64,000 bases of DNA, from NCBI GenBank assembly GCA_963814955.1, contig CAWFEX010000015.1, positions 558,001-622,000 on the forward strand, in the 5' to 3' direction. Below the pieces are notes generated by a model, which was given only the letters and a program-made list of their open reading frames with translations, searched no databases and was not told where the DNA came from. The position numbers and the translations under genes are program-made. This document shows, in pieces, positions 34,681 to 43,587 of the stretch (positions are counted from its first letter, which is position 1; each line of letters starts with the position of its first letter). The stretch comes from DATCJA01 sp963814955 (lineage in GTDB: Bacteria; Acidobacteriota; Vicinamibacteria; Vicinamibacterales; UBA2999).

Positions 34681-35769
34681 GTGCCGCGTTATCGCTTCGC
34701 CAATTTCACGCTGTCACTACGCAGACGCCTGCTGCTTCGCGACGGCCGGGAACTACCGCTCATCCCGCGTTACTTCGACCTGCTCGTCTTCCTCATCGAG
34801 CGTCGCCACGACGCGGTACACCGCCGCGAGATCTTCGATCGCGTATGGAACGACGTCATCGTCTCGGATAGCGCGCTGAGCCAGGCAATTCGAACGCTGC
34901 GGCGCGCATTGGACGACGACCCGCGCGACCCACGCTTCATCCGCACCGTCTCGCGCCACGGCTATCAGTTCGTGTTCGCCGACGTCGTCGAGGAGAGCGA
35001 CAGCGAGGAGGCCGTGCCACGTGCGCCGATGGCCGCGCTGGTCGGCCGTCGGCTGCAGCAGGCGGCAGGCTCCACCCCCGCGCAGTGGGCGAACGCGTCT
35101 GTTGGTGGCGGTGTCGCGGGCATTCTCGCGGGTGCCGCAGGCGGACTCCTGGTGGTCGCAGCGCCGGGAAACGTGGCACCGCTTGCCGTCGTTCCCGTAC
35201 TGGCGATGACAGGCGGCGCCTGTGGAGCCATTGGAGGCGCAGGCGTCGGCGCCGGCATCTCGGTTGGCGAAGCGAGCACTCGCTCCCAACGAACGCCGGC
35301 CATCATCGTCTGCGCCGCACTCGGCGGCGCCATCGTCGGTACCGCGGTGGAATGGCTCGGCCGGTGGAGTCTGGCGGCGCTCGTCGGATTGACTATCGAC
35401 ACCGGCGGTGGAATCGAAGGGCTCGTCATCGGCGCTGCTGCGGGTGCTGGCTACGCGGTGGCAGCCTTGCACAGCCGGTTGCGCGCCGCGGCCCTGATCG
35501 CCGTCTGCTGTGGACTCGGGGCATTTGCCCTGACCGTCTCCGGGCGGCCGCTCGTCGGCGGCACACTGCACGCGATTGCCCGGCAGGCGCAGGGTTCGCA
35601 GATTTCCCTCACGCCGCTGGCGCGGTTGCTCGGGGAGCCCGAGTTCGGCCCCGTGACACGAACCCTGCTCGGGACTGGCGAAGGGGCGATGTTCGGCCTT
35701 GGCCTCGCGCTGGGCCTCACGCGCTCCGCCTCCTCACGCACATCTCACGAAACCGTCACCGCTTACTGA
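34681..35769 (+). CDS. Winged-helix DNA-binding domain fused to a Gly-rich membrane domain
   Basis: From GTG 34681 the 362-residue protein has an OmpR/PhoB-type winged helix in residues 1-100: YRFANFTLSLRRRLLLRDGR, LIPRYFDLLVFLIERRHDAV, RREIFDRVWNDVIVSDSALS and IRTVSRHGYQFV, as in CadC-like regulators. Residues 130-355 contain roughly seven hydrophobic Gly/Ala-rich stretches (SVGGGVAGILAGAAGGLLVV, GGACGAIGGAGVGAGISVGE, LVIGAAAGAGYAVAALH). This would make a membrane-integral transcription factor. CadC-type proteins usually have one membrane pass and a periplasmic sensor, so this poly-pass Gly-zipper domain is unusual. Confidence 0.8.
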   Translation: MPRYRFANFTLSLRRRLLLRDGRELPLIPRYFDLLVFLIERRHDAVHRREIFDRVWNDVIVSDSALSQAIRTLRRALDDDPRDPRFIRTVSRHGYQFVFADVVEESDSEEAVPRAPMAALVGRRLQQAAGSTPAQWANASVGGGVAGILAGAAGGLLVVAAPGNVAPLAVVPVLAMTGGACGAIGGAGVGAGISVGEASTRSQRTPAIIVCAALGGAIVGTAVEWLGRWSLAALVGLTIDTGGGIEGLVIGAAAGAGYAVAALHSRLRAAALIAVCCGLGAFALTVSGRPLVGGTLHAIARQAQGSQISLTPLARLLGEPEFGPVTRTLLGTGEGAMFGLGLALGLTRSASSRTSHETVTAY

Positions 35770-35813
35770 AGACTTCGCCTCGCGTCGAGCCCATGCTCCA
35801 GGCTGGAGGAGAC

Positions 35814-36296
35814 ATGGACACGCTCGCAGGCACTTCGACGTTCCGTCACATGACGATTCGCGTCGATACCGAGGACCCTACCCAGTTCATCGACATCACC
35901 GATCAGCTCGAGGCGATCGTGGGGGCCGCCGCCATCGAGACCGGCCTGGTCAACATCCAGACGTTTCACACGACGACCGCAATCGTGGTCAACGAGCACG
36001 ACCCGCTGCTGATGAGCGACATCGTTGCGCTCCTCGAGCGCGCGGCGCCACGAGAGGCGATCTACCGCCACGACAAGGTCACGCTTCGCTCCGTGAACTG
36101 CGTGCTCGGCGATCGGCCCAACGGCCACTCGCACTGCCGCGCGCTGCTGCTGGGGCCGACGGTCGCGCTGAACGTCTCTGGCGGGCGGCTGCAGCTTGGC
36201 CGCTGGCAGCGGTTATTCCTCGTGGAGCTCGACGGTCCGAGGTCGCGCGACGTGAGCGTGCTCGTCGTTGGCGAGAGCGGACCAAGCCCGGCTTGA
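35814..36296 (+). CDS. YjbQ-family protein (UPF0047)
   Basis: ATG 35814 follows CTGGAGGAG. The 160-residue product has the YjbQ pattern: TFRHMTIRVDTEDPTQFIDI, TGLVNIQTFHTTTAIVVNEH, a central LLMSDIVALLERAAP and NGHSHCRALLLGPTVALNVS, then QRLFLVELDGPRSRDVSVLV. The conserved His and Asp/Glu residues form the presumed active site. Relatives have weak thiamine-phosphate synthase activity in some bacteria, but the physiological role is unsettled. It starts 44 bases after the winged-helix gene and may be co-transcribed. Confidence 0.88.
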   Translation: MDTLAGTSTFRHMTIRVDTEDPTQFIDITDQLEAIVGAAAIETGLVNIQTFHTTTAIVVNEHDPLLMSDIVALLERAAPREAIYRHDKVTLRSVNCVLGDRPNGHSHCRALLLGPTVALNVSGGRLQLGRWQRLFLVELDGPRSRDVSVLVVGESGPSPA

Positions 36297-36356
36297 TCCT
36301 TGGCGGTCGCCTTGCACGCCTTTCCAGGAATCCCGCACGTACAAAGGAGAACGTTC

Positions 36357-36773
36357 ATGGCTGCCAATCGGAAGGAAATCGTTCATCAGATTAATAAAGG
36401 ATTCGCCGAGAACAACCTCGAGAAGGTTTTGTCGTTCTGCACGGACGATCTCACATGGACGATGGTCGGCGATACGACAGTGAAAGGCAAAGATTCCATC
36501 CGAAAATGGATGGCCTCGATGGATCCTCAGCCGCCGCGGTTCACCATTCAACAGACCATCGCCGAAGGTGATTCCGTCGTGACGCGCGGGGACATGGTGA
36601 TGCAAGAAAAGAAGGACGGCCCACCGATCCCCTACACCTTCTGCGACATCTATCGGTTCGCTGGAGACAAGGTCGCTGAGTTGACCGCGTTCGTCATACG
36701 CACCGACAGATCTCACTCGGCCAATCGGACGCCGGAGGAGACCAGGCAGATGGCAGGCGCCCGGCAAGGCTGA
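36357..36773 (+). CDS. NTF2-like (SnoaL-type) protein
   Basis: ATG 36357 follows ACAAAGGAGA. The 138-residue protein is a cone-shaped NTF2-like fold: HQINKGFAENNLEKVLSFCT, DDLTWTMVGDTTVKGKDSIR, PPRFTIQQTIAEGDSVVTRG, and TFCDIYRFAGDKVAELTAFV. Members are polyketide cyclases, isomerases or general ligand binders. No catalytic residue can be assigned. It follows yjbQ on the same strand. Confidence 0.85.
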   Translation: MAANRKEIVHQINKGFAENNLEKVLSFCTDDLTWTMVGDTTVKGKDSIRKWMASMDPQPPRFTIQQTIAEGDSVVTRGDMVMQEKKDGPPIPYTFCDIYRFAGDKVAELTAFVIRTDRSHSANRTPEETRQMAGARQG

Positions 36774-36805
36774 GCCCGGTTCTCGCCATAATCATGAATC
36801 TTCAT

Positions 36806-36841
36806 CGCTCGATGACTCTCGTACGCTCGACAACTCTCGTA
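36806..36841. repeat. 18-bp tandem repeat (two copies)
   Basis: The unit CGCTCGATGACTCTCGTA is repeated directly as CGCTCGACAACTCTCGTA. It lies just after the NTF2-like gene and before a REP-like repeat. No gene spans it. Confidence 0.6.
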
Positions 36842-36853
36842 CGTATGCAGTCC

Positions 36854-36876
36854 CAGTGTCCGGCTTCAGCCGGACC
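36854..36876 (-). repeat. REP-like palindromic repeat, copy 4
   Basis: CAGTGTCCGGCTTCAGCC then GGACC matches the copies near 10.7 kb almost exactly. It lies between the convergent NTF2-like and pyrE genes. Confidence 0.65.
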
Positions 36877-36917
36877 GGTCGACCTTGATGAGTCACTTGA
36901 TCCAGAGGGCAATGACA

Positions 36918-37448
36918 TCAGTTTGATTCTGCGATAAGGCGAAAATCCGCATAACAGAAGAGTGCCGTTAGATTGATACCCGCGGCAGAGAGCGTTTCGC
37001 GTCCGTTGGCCCGGTCGATGACGCACAGGGCATCCCCGACCACAGCGCCTAGTGAGCGCAAATCCTGAACGGACTGGGCGATTTGCCCACCAGAGGTGAC
37101 CACGTCCTCGATGACGACTAGCTTGTGCCCGCTCACTGGAGCACCCTCGGCGAGTTGACGCGTTCCGTATTTCTTCGCCCGCTTGCGAACGAACACGACG
37201 GGCAACCCAGACATCTGCCCAAGCACCGTTGCGAGCGGGACGCCGCCAAGCTCCAGGCCCGCCAGCATATGGACCCCTGGCGGGACGCTCGGCAGAAGTG
37301 CTGCGCAAATCTCTCGCAAAAGTGAAGGATCGCTCTCGAACCGGTACCTGTCGAAATATTCAGATGATTCAACACCGGATCTAAGCCGAAACCTGCCGGT
37401 CCGATGGGCCGCGCGGTACATACGGGCGGCAAGTTGTTCGCGGGTCAT
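36918..37448 (-). CDS. pyrE: Orotate phosphoribosyltransferase
   Basis: ATG 37448 begins MTREQLAARMYRAAHRTGRF. The 176-residue enzyme attaches orotate to PRPP in pyrimidine synthesis. It has the PRPP-binding motif KLVVIEDVVTSGGQIAQSV, the substrate motif LRSGVESSEYFDRYRFES and the catalytic loop VVFVRKRAKKYGTRQLAEGA, with the conserved lysines. At about 176 residues it is slightly shorter than E. coli PyrE, in the normal range for this family. The divergent gene starts 31 bases away. It is not with other pyr genes. Confidence 0.9.
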   Translation of the reverse strand: MTREQLAARMYRAAHRTGRFRLRSGVESSEYFDRYRFESDPSLLREICAALLPSVPPGVHMLAGLELGGVPLATVLGQMSGLPVVFVRKRAKKYGTRQLAEGAPVSGHKLVVIEDVVTSGGQIAQSVQDLRSLGAVVGDALCVIDRANGRETLSAAGINLTALFCYADFRLIAESN

Positions 37449-37479
37449 CGTCAATCCAAAAGAGCAGCAGGAGTGTACT

Positions 37480-38193
37480 GTGGGAACCGCGTCAACGCGA
37501 CAGACCAGCGTGACCGTCGGTGGCTGGTCGCTGATCGCCGCCACTGTTCTTTTCGCCGCGGTGTTTGGATACCTTGCGAGCACCTTCGACTATCCCGCCG
37601 TGCTCGATAACTCGGCGGCGGATGTTTTGCCGCGACTGCTCGCCCTCGGCGGCACCGGCCGGGCCGTCTGGGTGATTTACGGCTTGATCCCGCTGCTGCT
37701 CGTACCGGCGGGCCGCGGCATTGCCGCCGCAGCACGAATCGCCGCTCCCCGTCTCGGCACCCTTGCGTTGTGGCTCGCCGTCTTCAGCGCGGTGGCCATG
37801 ATGATGGGACTGCTCCGATGGCCGACGCTGCATTGGGGCTTGGCACGAGCGTGGGCCGCCGCCTCACCTACGTCGCGCGAAGGGCTCGCCGCGACGTTCG
37901 ATAACGCAAATCGCTATCTTGGGAACGTGATCGGTGAGTTCTTCGGCGAGCTCTTTCTAAACGGATTCTTTCTTGTCGCCTCGCTCGCCCTCGCCGCGGC
38001 TGCCCCGAATCGACGCTGGCTCGTCTACACGGGGGGCGCGGCCAGCGTGCTTGGCTGGGTCGCGATGCTGCGCAATCTCACACCGCTCGTCACGCCGGTC
38101 GCAGCCGTCAATAACATCGTGCTGCCGCTGTGGATGCTGCTGCTGGGAATCGCTCTCGTCACGACGCGCACGCATACGTCGACACCGGACTGA
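37480..38193 (+). CDS. DUF4386-like membrane protein
   Basis: GTG 37480 has AGCAGGAG seven to eight bases upstream. The 237-residue product has about six membrane segments, including GGWSLIAATVLFAAVFGYLA, AVWVIYGLIPLLLVPAG, LALWLAVFSAVAMMMGLLRW and NNIVLPLWMLLLGIALVTT. The loop TFDNANRYLGNVIGEFFGEL resembles the DUF4386 pattern. No transport motif is visible and the role is unknown. It is divergent from pyrE. Confidence 0.7.
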   Translation: MGTASTRQTSVTVGGWSLIAATVLFAAVFGYLASTFDYPAVLDNSAADVLPRLLALGGTGRAVWVIYGLIPLLLVPAGRGIAAAARIAAPRLGTLALWLAVFSAVAMMMGLLRWPTLHWGLARAWAAASPTSREGLAATFDNANRYLGNVIGEFFGELFLNGFFLVASLALAAAAPNRRWLVYTGGAASVLGWVAMLRNLTPLVTPVAAVNNIVLPLWMLLLGIALVTTRTHTSTPD

Positions 38194-38524
38194 AGCGCGG
38201 GAGCGTTGTCATGATCGGCGGCTGATTCAGAAACTCAGAAGCAAACACCAACGCTCCGACGTGCACGCCGTTGTCTTTACGAGATGACCAATAAATCCGG
38301 GCGCGCTCTACGGAGATCGCATGAGCCCGCGGCGCGGGTTCCTGAGCCATGGGTGTTGTTTTAGTAGAGCTCAGGACGGAACCCAAGCATTGACATTGCT
38401 GAGCGTGGACGCCATAGAGGAGGACGAGACATTCCGGGTCAGCCACGGACCCCGCAGCCCTACTACAGGAGCGCGCTGTGAAGCGGGATCGCGCGCTTGG
38501 CCGCGATTTCGCACTTCCCCAAAC
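38194..38524. other. Intergenic region without a supported gene
   Basis: There is no credible start with a ribosome binding site here. The frame of the next gene is open but not coding-like before about 38525. Confidence 0.45.
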
Positions 38525-38851
38525 ATGCAAGTCAGCGATCGAGTTCTTAACCGAGACGCTCACAGCGCTGAGTCGCTTGTCGCTGCACTGGAGGGTCGAA
38601 TGGTACACGGCGCACATGGCACCTGGACAGTGGCCGTATACGGGGTTCACCTCGGGTCGGACGAGCTTTGGCTCCAGGTTGGGCTGCGCAGTGACCAGGA
38701 GCACAACCTCGTGCTTCATCTGTCGCGCGACGCCACGGTCGACGATGCGCTCGCCGCACTCCGAGAGTGCGACCCGGAGAGTCACTGCGTATTCGTGCTC
38801 GAGTGTGGCGCAGGGGGCAGCGGCAACGATCGCCGCGGAGCTGCGGCGTGA
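38525..38851 (+). CDS. Small hypothetical protein
   Basis: From ATG 38525 the 108-residue product contains a compact piece, GTWTVAVYGVHLGSDELWLQ, then VGLRSDQEHNLVLHLSRDAT and VDDALAALRECDP. ATG 38600 is an alternative start. No signal peptide or known domain. Confidence 0.45.
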   Translation: MQVSDRVLNRDAHSAESLVAALEGRMVHGAHGTWTVAVYGVHLGSDELWLQVGLRSDQEHNLVLHLSRDATVDDALAALRECDPESHCVFVLECGAGGSGNDRRGAAA

Positions 38852-38965
38852 CCGTGTAGGCGATCGAACGGGTTCAGGAGCGCTGCGGATGGCCGGCCGC
38901 TTTGCGCTCGCCACCTCCGACCATGACGATGCCCGATTCAACGGGCGTGCTCAACTGAGTCGCAG

Positions 38966-39373
38966 ATGATGCGGCGACTTCTAACCGGAGCGGCGGGCGT
39001 GCTCCTCGTGGTGACTCCGCCCGTGATGCTTTACGGCATGACAGTGCCCGTTCCGCAATACCGGACTGGGACCTTCGCTGACTATCAGGCCCTTCTTGTC
39101 TCGTGCCTGACCGTGTATGGCGGCGTGGCGCTCGGCATTGCGGTGCGGTGGTGGCGCGCACCGCAGGGGCCCGCCATCAGCGGTCGGAGCGTCTTTCGGG
39201 CTGGCTTCACAGGTGGCCTCGTTGCGGTCGGTGTCGCGTTGGCGCTCGCAGCGATGCGGAGTGGCCCCGGAAATTTGTGGGGCCTTGTCGTCATCTTCGG
39301 TGGCGTATTTGCCGCGACCATCAGTGCCGGTGCAGGACTCTTCTGGTATGCGATTCGCCCCCAGCGCGGCTGA
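38966..39373 (+). CDS. Integral membrane protein, uncharacterised (135 aa)
   Basis: The 135-residue protein has four hydrophobic segments (LLTGAAGVLLVVTPPVMLYG, ALLVSCLTVYGGVALGIAV, FTGGLVAVGVALALAAM, WGLVVIFGGVFAATISAGAG). The short loops carry an FADYQALL motif. No family known. It ends at a strong bidirectional terminator. Confidence 0.65.
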   Translation: MMRRLLTGAAGVLLVVTPPVMLYGMTVPVPQYRTGTFADYQALLVSCLTVYGGVALGIAVRWWRAPQGPAISGRSVFRAGFTGGLVAVGVALALAAMRSGPGNLWGLVVIFGGVFAATISAGAGLFWYAIRPQRG

Positions 39374-39381
39374 TTCGCACG

Positions 39382-39421
39382 CCGACTGGCGGTAGCCACG
39401 ACGAGGGCCACCGCCAGTCGG
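39382..39421. terminator. Bidirectional hairpin terminator
   Basis: CCGACTGGCGGT (39382-39393) pairs perfectly with ACCGCCAGTCGG (39410-39421) around a 16-base loop, between two convergent genes. Confidence 0.7.
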
Positions 39422-39466
39422 ACGATTGAGCCTCTGATAGCGAGAGGCCGCGTGTCTGACGAGCCG

Positions 39467-39937
39467 TTAGCAGCTGCCGATGTTCTTGATCGACGTCACC
39501 CTGAACTCGGGCATCGCGTTCTTGGTCTCGACGCGCGTGCGAGTCTTGCTATCGGGCGCATCCTCGCGCTCCGTACGTGTGGTCGTTTCCGTTCGGGTAT
39601 TGCCGGCCGGGATCAGCATGCCGGTGACCTCGACCTTGTGACCGACGTGCTCCTGCACCGTCACCGACTCGCCACCCGGCACCAGAACGTAGCTCGTGCT
39701 CTGCGTGGTCGTGGTCGAGGTCGGCGTCTCGGTCGTGGTGGTCTTGGTCACGGGCACCACTTTGTCGAGCACGTACGTCTTCGCCTGCGTACCGGTCTGC
39801 ACACATCCGGTATACGTGACGACCTGCGGCTCGCCGCCTGAGCTCTTGACCTCCGTCTTCGTCCTTGTCTCCTGGGCGTTGGCGACCAGAGCCGTGCAGC
39901 CGAGGGCGAATGCGAATGATGTGAAGAATCGCCTCAT
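39467..39937 (-). CDS. Small exported Thr-rich protein, paralogue of the one at 32045
   Basis: ATG 39937 has TAAGGAGGA upstream. The 156-residue product has a signal peptide (FAFALGCTALVANAQ). The mature part reads VVTYTGCVQTGTQAKTYVLD, then a Thr-rich stretch (KTTTTETPTSTTTTQS), VTVQEHVGHKVEVTGMLIPA and a final NIGSC. It shares the TGCV / YVL / VEVTG order and terminal Cys with the protein at 32045. A Thr-rich low-complexity insert is unusual. Function unknown. Confidence 0.7.
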   Translation of the reverse strand: MRRFFTSFAFALGCTALVANAQETRTKTEVKSSGGEPQVVTYTGCVQTGTQAKTYVLDKVVPVTKTTTTETPTSTTTTQSTSYVLVPGGESVTVQEHVGHKVEVTGMLIPAGNTRTETTTRTEREDAPDSKTRTRVETKNAMPEFRVTSIKNIGSC

Positions 39938-40238
39938 GTGTTCGTCCTCCTTAAAAGGTCTGCCGTGGTTTCTTTTGCAACCACGCCGCCAGACACACTC
40001 AGCAGCGGAGAATGCGGTACGGCAGAGCGGGAGGCGTGTAGCGCAGCGCCCAGTTCAACCCGTGCACGAGCAACAGCACGAGTCTTACGAAAGAGACGAA
40101 TGCCAGCCGACTTATCTCGGCGACTCCGAAACGGCAAGTCCGAGAGGAGCCTCGGTTCGAGGAGCGCGATGAACGTAGTGCAATTCTGACACCCGGCCTC
40201 GGTCTGCTGTCGCTCGTGACCGCTCAAACCGAAAGTGT
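39938..40238. other. Divergent intergenic region
   Basis: This 300-base gap separates the divergent exported-protein and diguanylate cyclase genes. It contains no supported gene. Confidence 0.45.
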
Positions 40239-40250
40239 ATGAAAGGACCA

Positions 40251-41519
40251 ATGCGGCTGATAGCGCGTAACGACATCTATCTTCTACTTGGCCTGACGGT
40301 CGCGACGTTCGTCATCTTCTCGCGCCCGCTGACGCGGGTGCTCGAGTACACGCGCGACATCGAACGGACGTGGGAACTCCAGCTTCTGCCCGGGCTCGTG
40401 ATTCTTGCGGTCATGCTCATGTTCCACGAAGTTCGCAAGCGTCACGACATGCGCGAGGACGCGCTCGCTGCCGCGGCCGAGGCGACGCAGGCTCGCATCC
40501 ACGCGGCCGAAATGGAGCGCCTGGTGTTTTTTGGCAGGGCGCTGGCCCAGTCGTTGACTCTCGCAACCATCAGGACGGCGGCCCTCGATTACCTGCCGAA
40601 GGTTGTGGAGGGCCGAACGGTCTGGACCATGGTTCGCACCGGCGACGACTGGGAGCAGCTGGCAACAACCGGCGATGTGGACCCCAACCTGTCCGAGCTG
40701 GCGGCGCGGCGCGCACTGGATGCCGGAGGCGGTGCTCCGTGTGTCTCCACAGACGAAGGGTTCCTCTGCTTTCCGATGATCGTGGCGCACGCACCTGTCG
40801 GGGTCCTCGGGATCTCGTCGGAGCCACCCGTAACCGAGCGTCAGCGCATCGTCCTCGCCGCCGCCGCGGCGGTTTTGGCGGTATCGCTGAAGAACGCCGA
40901 ACTGTTCCGTGTCGTCCACGACAACAGCATTCGGGACGGCCTTACGGGCTGCTACAACCGTCAGCACGCCCTGGAGGTGCTCGACGCGGAGCTTCGGCGC
41001 GCAAATCGCTCGCAGCACCATTTGAGCCTGTTGATGCTCGATCTGGATCACTTCAAGACGATCAACGACCAGTACGGGCACTTGTGTGGCGATGCCGTCC
41101 TTTCGGTCGTAGGCCGGCGCATGCACGCGGTGCTGCGCGCCAGCGACGTAAAGTGCCGTTATGGAGGCGAGGAATTCCTGATAGTCCTGCCGGAAACCAC
41201 AATGGCGGGGGCACAACGGGTGGCCGATATACTGCGGCAGGATTTGGCCGATCACCCAATGATGTGGCGCGTCGTCGAAACACCGGTCACCATTCCCATC
41301 ACCGCAAGCTTTGGTGTGACCGCCGCTCTTCCCGGTGAGCGCAACGCCACCGAGATGATCGCCCGGGCGGACGCCGCTCTTTACCGCGCCAAGGAAAAAG
41401 GACGGAACCGAGTCTGTGTGGCCGAGGAAAACAGCGTAACGGACGGACTTGCGGCGACAGCGGGCGGGACCGCGTACCACGAGGCCGTCGTCGCGGCTCA
41501 CACGTCAGTGACCCGCTGA
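40251..41519 (+). CDS. Membrane-bound diguanylate cyclase with GAF-like region
   Basis: ATG 40251 (MRLIARND) has GAAAGGA just upstream, and ATG 40239 is an alternative. Two membrane segments (IYLLLGLTVATFVIFSRPL, LLPGLVILAVMLMFH) lead into a coiled coil (MREDALAAAAEATQARIHAA). A GAF-like sensor (LATIRTAALDYLPKVVEGR...) follows, then a GGDEF domain with signature YGGEEFLIVLP and the RASD inhibitory site five residues upstream. It should make cyclic di-GMP and be feedback inhibited. The sensor ligand is unknown. Confidence 0.9.
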   Translation: MRLIARNDIYLLLGLTVATFVIFSRPLTRVLEYTRDIERTWELQLLPGLVILAVMLMFHEVRKRHDMREDALAAAAEATQARIHAAEMERLVFFGRALAQSLTLATIRTAALDYLPKVVEGRTVWTMVRTGDDWEQLATTGDVDPNLSELAARRALDAGGGAPCVSTDEGFLCFPMIVAHAPVGVLGISSEPPVTERQRIVLAAAAAVLAVSLKNAELFRVVHDNSIRDGLTGCYNRQHALEVLDAELRRANRSQHHLSLLMLDLDHFKTINDQYGHLCGDAVLSVVGRRMHAVLRASDVKCRYGGEEFLIVLPETTMAGAQRVADILRQDLADHPMMWRVVETPVTIPITASFGVTAALPGERNATEMIARADAALYRAKEKGRNRVCVAEENSVTDGLAATAGGTAYHEAVVAAHTSVTR

Positions 41520-41574
41520 CCAGGCGTACGAGAAACAAACGCCATACTCGACACGCAGGCTATACTCCCCTGCC

Positions 41575-41859
41575 ATGCCTTTGTCCTCCTGGCTCTTCAT
41601 CCGGGATTCCGAGAGTATCTGGGTTGAACGTCCGTTCGGCTCAACTCTGATTGTGGCTGGTCCGGGTGCTCGTCGTGAGCAGCGTGAATTCATAAACGAG
41701 GACGCACTTAATGCGTTCCAGATCGAGCTTGCTGAGAGGTTAGCCGCTGGTGGTTGGTTTCTGTGGGATTACAACCGTGACCGGCGCACCCAGGTTGACC
41801 GAAGGCAGAACCCCAGGCCTACCGCTGATCGACGGCAGCCGACGCGATTGCCCACGTAA
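41575..41859 (+). CDS. Small hypothetical protein (94 aa)
   Basis: The 94-residue product (MPLSSWLFIRDSESIWVERP, TLIVAGPGARREQREFINED, AEKL-like helix, AAGGWFLWDYNRDRR) has no signal peptide, and it ends in a basic, disordered tail. I recall similar unnamed small proteins in acidobacterial genomes. It follows the cyclase gene. Confidence 0.6.
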   Translation: MPLSSWLFIRDSESIWVERPFGSTLIVAGPGARREQREFINEDALNAFQIELAERLAAGGWFLWDYNRDRRTQVDRRQNPRPTADRRQPTRLPT

Positions 41860-42039
41860 GCCACGCGGTTCCCTGCCCTCATGCTGCGCTGGTAGCGGCC
41901 GCCTGTCCGCCCATGTGCCGGTCGAACCAGCCGATGAGACGCTCCGGATGTTGTCCAACGCAGTTCTGGACAACTCTCGCACGTGGCTCATCAGCGTCGC
42001 CTGAACGCGCGTGAGCCTCCGCATAACGCTGCAGGCAGC

Positions 42040-43587
42040 TCAGCTCTTGTTCATTGGCACTGTCGACTGCTCCAGCGCCAGCTCTGCTTCGAGGCACTCT
42101 CGATCGCGTGATAGGGTCGCCACGGCTCGCTTCGTGCCGCCCCGGATGAAGCTGACGGTTGCATCACGACGATCCAGCGAACCATCGATCTTCACAGTGT
42201 CCCAGCGTTCGGCGTGACCTGCGTACCTGATCGTCACGTCATAGTGCTGGCTCCAGAAGAACGGCACGGCGTCGAAGGGCTCACGCCGGCCCAGCATGTT
42301 GCGCGCGGCCACCTGACCCTGACGCTCGGCCACGACCCAGTGCTCGACGCGAATCCGCTCGCCCGTGTGTGGATCAGGCCAGCGCGCGACGTCGCCGGCC
42401 GCGAAGATTCCGGCAACGTTGGTTTCGAGGAATTCGTTGACGGCAATGCCACCGTCGACAGCGACTCCGGCCGTCTCCGCCACCGCAGTCGACGGTTTCA
42501 CGCCTGCACCTATGACTACGAAATCGGCGTCGAGTGTCGAACCCCCGCTGAGCGAGACTTTTCGCCCGGCCAGTGAAGTCACCGTCTGACCGAGATGAAA
42601 GACGACGCCGTGGGCTTCGTGAATGGATTGGATGAAACGGCCGACGTCGGTCCCCATCACACGCTCGAGTGGCACGTGGTCCGTGGCCACCACGTCCACC
42701 GCGACGCCGCGAGTGCGGAGAGACGCCGAGACCTCGAGGCCGATGAAGCTTGCGCCGACCACGACGGCGTGTTTCGCGCTGAGCGCGAGGTCGACGATGG
42801 CACGGCTGTCGGCAAACGATCGGAGATAACGCACCTTTGCGGTGTCATGACCAGGAATGGGCAGCCGCACGGGATCGGCACCGGTGGCAATCAGCAGACT
42901 GCCGAACTCGCGCCGAGTTCCGTTCTCGAGAAGCACCGTACGCGCGGCCCGATCGATTGAGGACACGGCAGATCCGAGTAGCAACTCGATCCGTCGCTCA
43001 CCGTAGAGATCCGGCGACCACAGCGGGATCCAATCGTCCTTCGCCTCACCTGCCAGGAAGTCCTTCGACAAGTTGGGACGATCGACGGGCGGATCTTGAT
43101 CGGCGCTGATCATCGTGATGGGACCGTCATAGGCGTCGCGACGCAGCATGTCGGCCGCAGCGAGGCCCGCGGCTCCACCCCCGAGAATCACAATGGACGA
43201 GGGATGCTGACGCGAGACAACTGCACGTCGCGTCGACGAGGAAGGCTGTGGCAGCTTCTCCCGCACGATGATCTGGTCGCCTTGACGTTCCACGCGCCAG
43301 CAGGCGATCGGGTCGAACGCGGGCGCACGCAGCGCCTCGCCGGTTTCGAGGCTGAAACAGGCGTGGTGCCACGGGCATCGAACCGTGTCGCCCACGACCA
43401 GGCCTTCGGCAAGAGGACCGTGGTAGTGCGTGCAATGCGCACCGACCGCGAAGAACCGATCGCCGGTGCGAGCCAGAAGAACATGATCCTCCCCGACGTG
43501 CCCGAGGATCATGCCCCGGTCTGCAATGGAGTCGGCCTTTACGCCACGCGCCAAATCTGTGGATGGGCCGTCAGCCGAGTCAGCCAT
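42040..43587 (-). CDS. Rieske domain-FAD oxidoreductase fusion (AIFM3-like)
   Basis: The 515-residue protein begins with a Rieske [2Fe-2S] domain: C52-T-H54 and C71-P-W-H74 are the cluster ligands (CTHYHGPL, CPWHHACF). From about residue 130 it has two Rossmann motifs, IVILGGGAAGLAAADMLRRD for FAD and AVVVGASFIGLEVSASLRTR for NAD(P)H, and the C-terminal VAGIFAAGDVARW. This is the layout of apoptosis-inducing-factor-3-like and ferredoxin reductase-type proteins. It probably moves electrons from NAD(P)H through FAD to the iron-sulfur cluster and then to an unknown acceptor. Confidence 0.9.
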   Translation of the reverse strand: MADSADGPSTDLARGVKADSIADRGMILGHVGEDHVLLARTGDRFFAVGAHCTHYHGPLAEGLVVGDTVRCPWHHACFSLETGEALRAPAFDPIACWRVERQGDQIIVREKLPQPSSSTRRAVVSRQHPSSIVILGGGAAGLAAADMLRRDAYDGPITMISADQDPPVDRPNLSKDFLAGEAKDDWIPLWSPDLYGERRIELLLGSAVSSIDRAARTVLLENGTRREFGSLLIATGADPVRLPIPGHDTAKVRYLRSFADSRAIVDLALSAKHAVVVGASFIGLEVSASLRTRGVAVDVVATDHVPLERVMGTDVGRFIQSIHEAHGVVFHLGQTVTSLAGRKVSLSGGSTLDADFVVIGAGVKPSTAVAETAGVAVDGGIAVNEFLETNVAGIFAAGDVARWPDPHTGERIRVEHWVVAERQGQVAARNMLGRREPFDAVPFFWSQHYDVTIRYAGHAERWDTVKIDGSLDRRDATVSFIRGGTKRAVATLSRDRECLEAELALEQSTVPMNKS

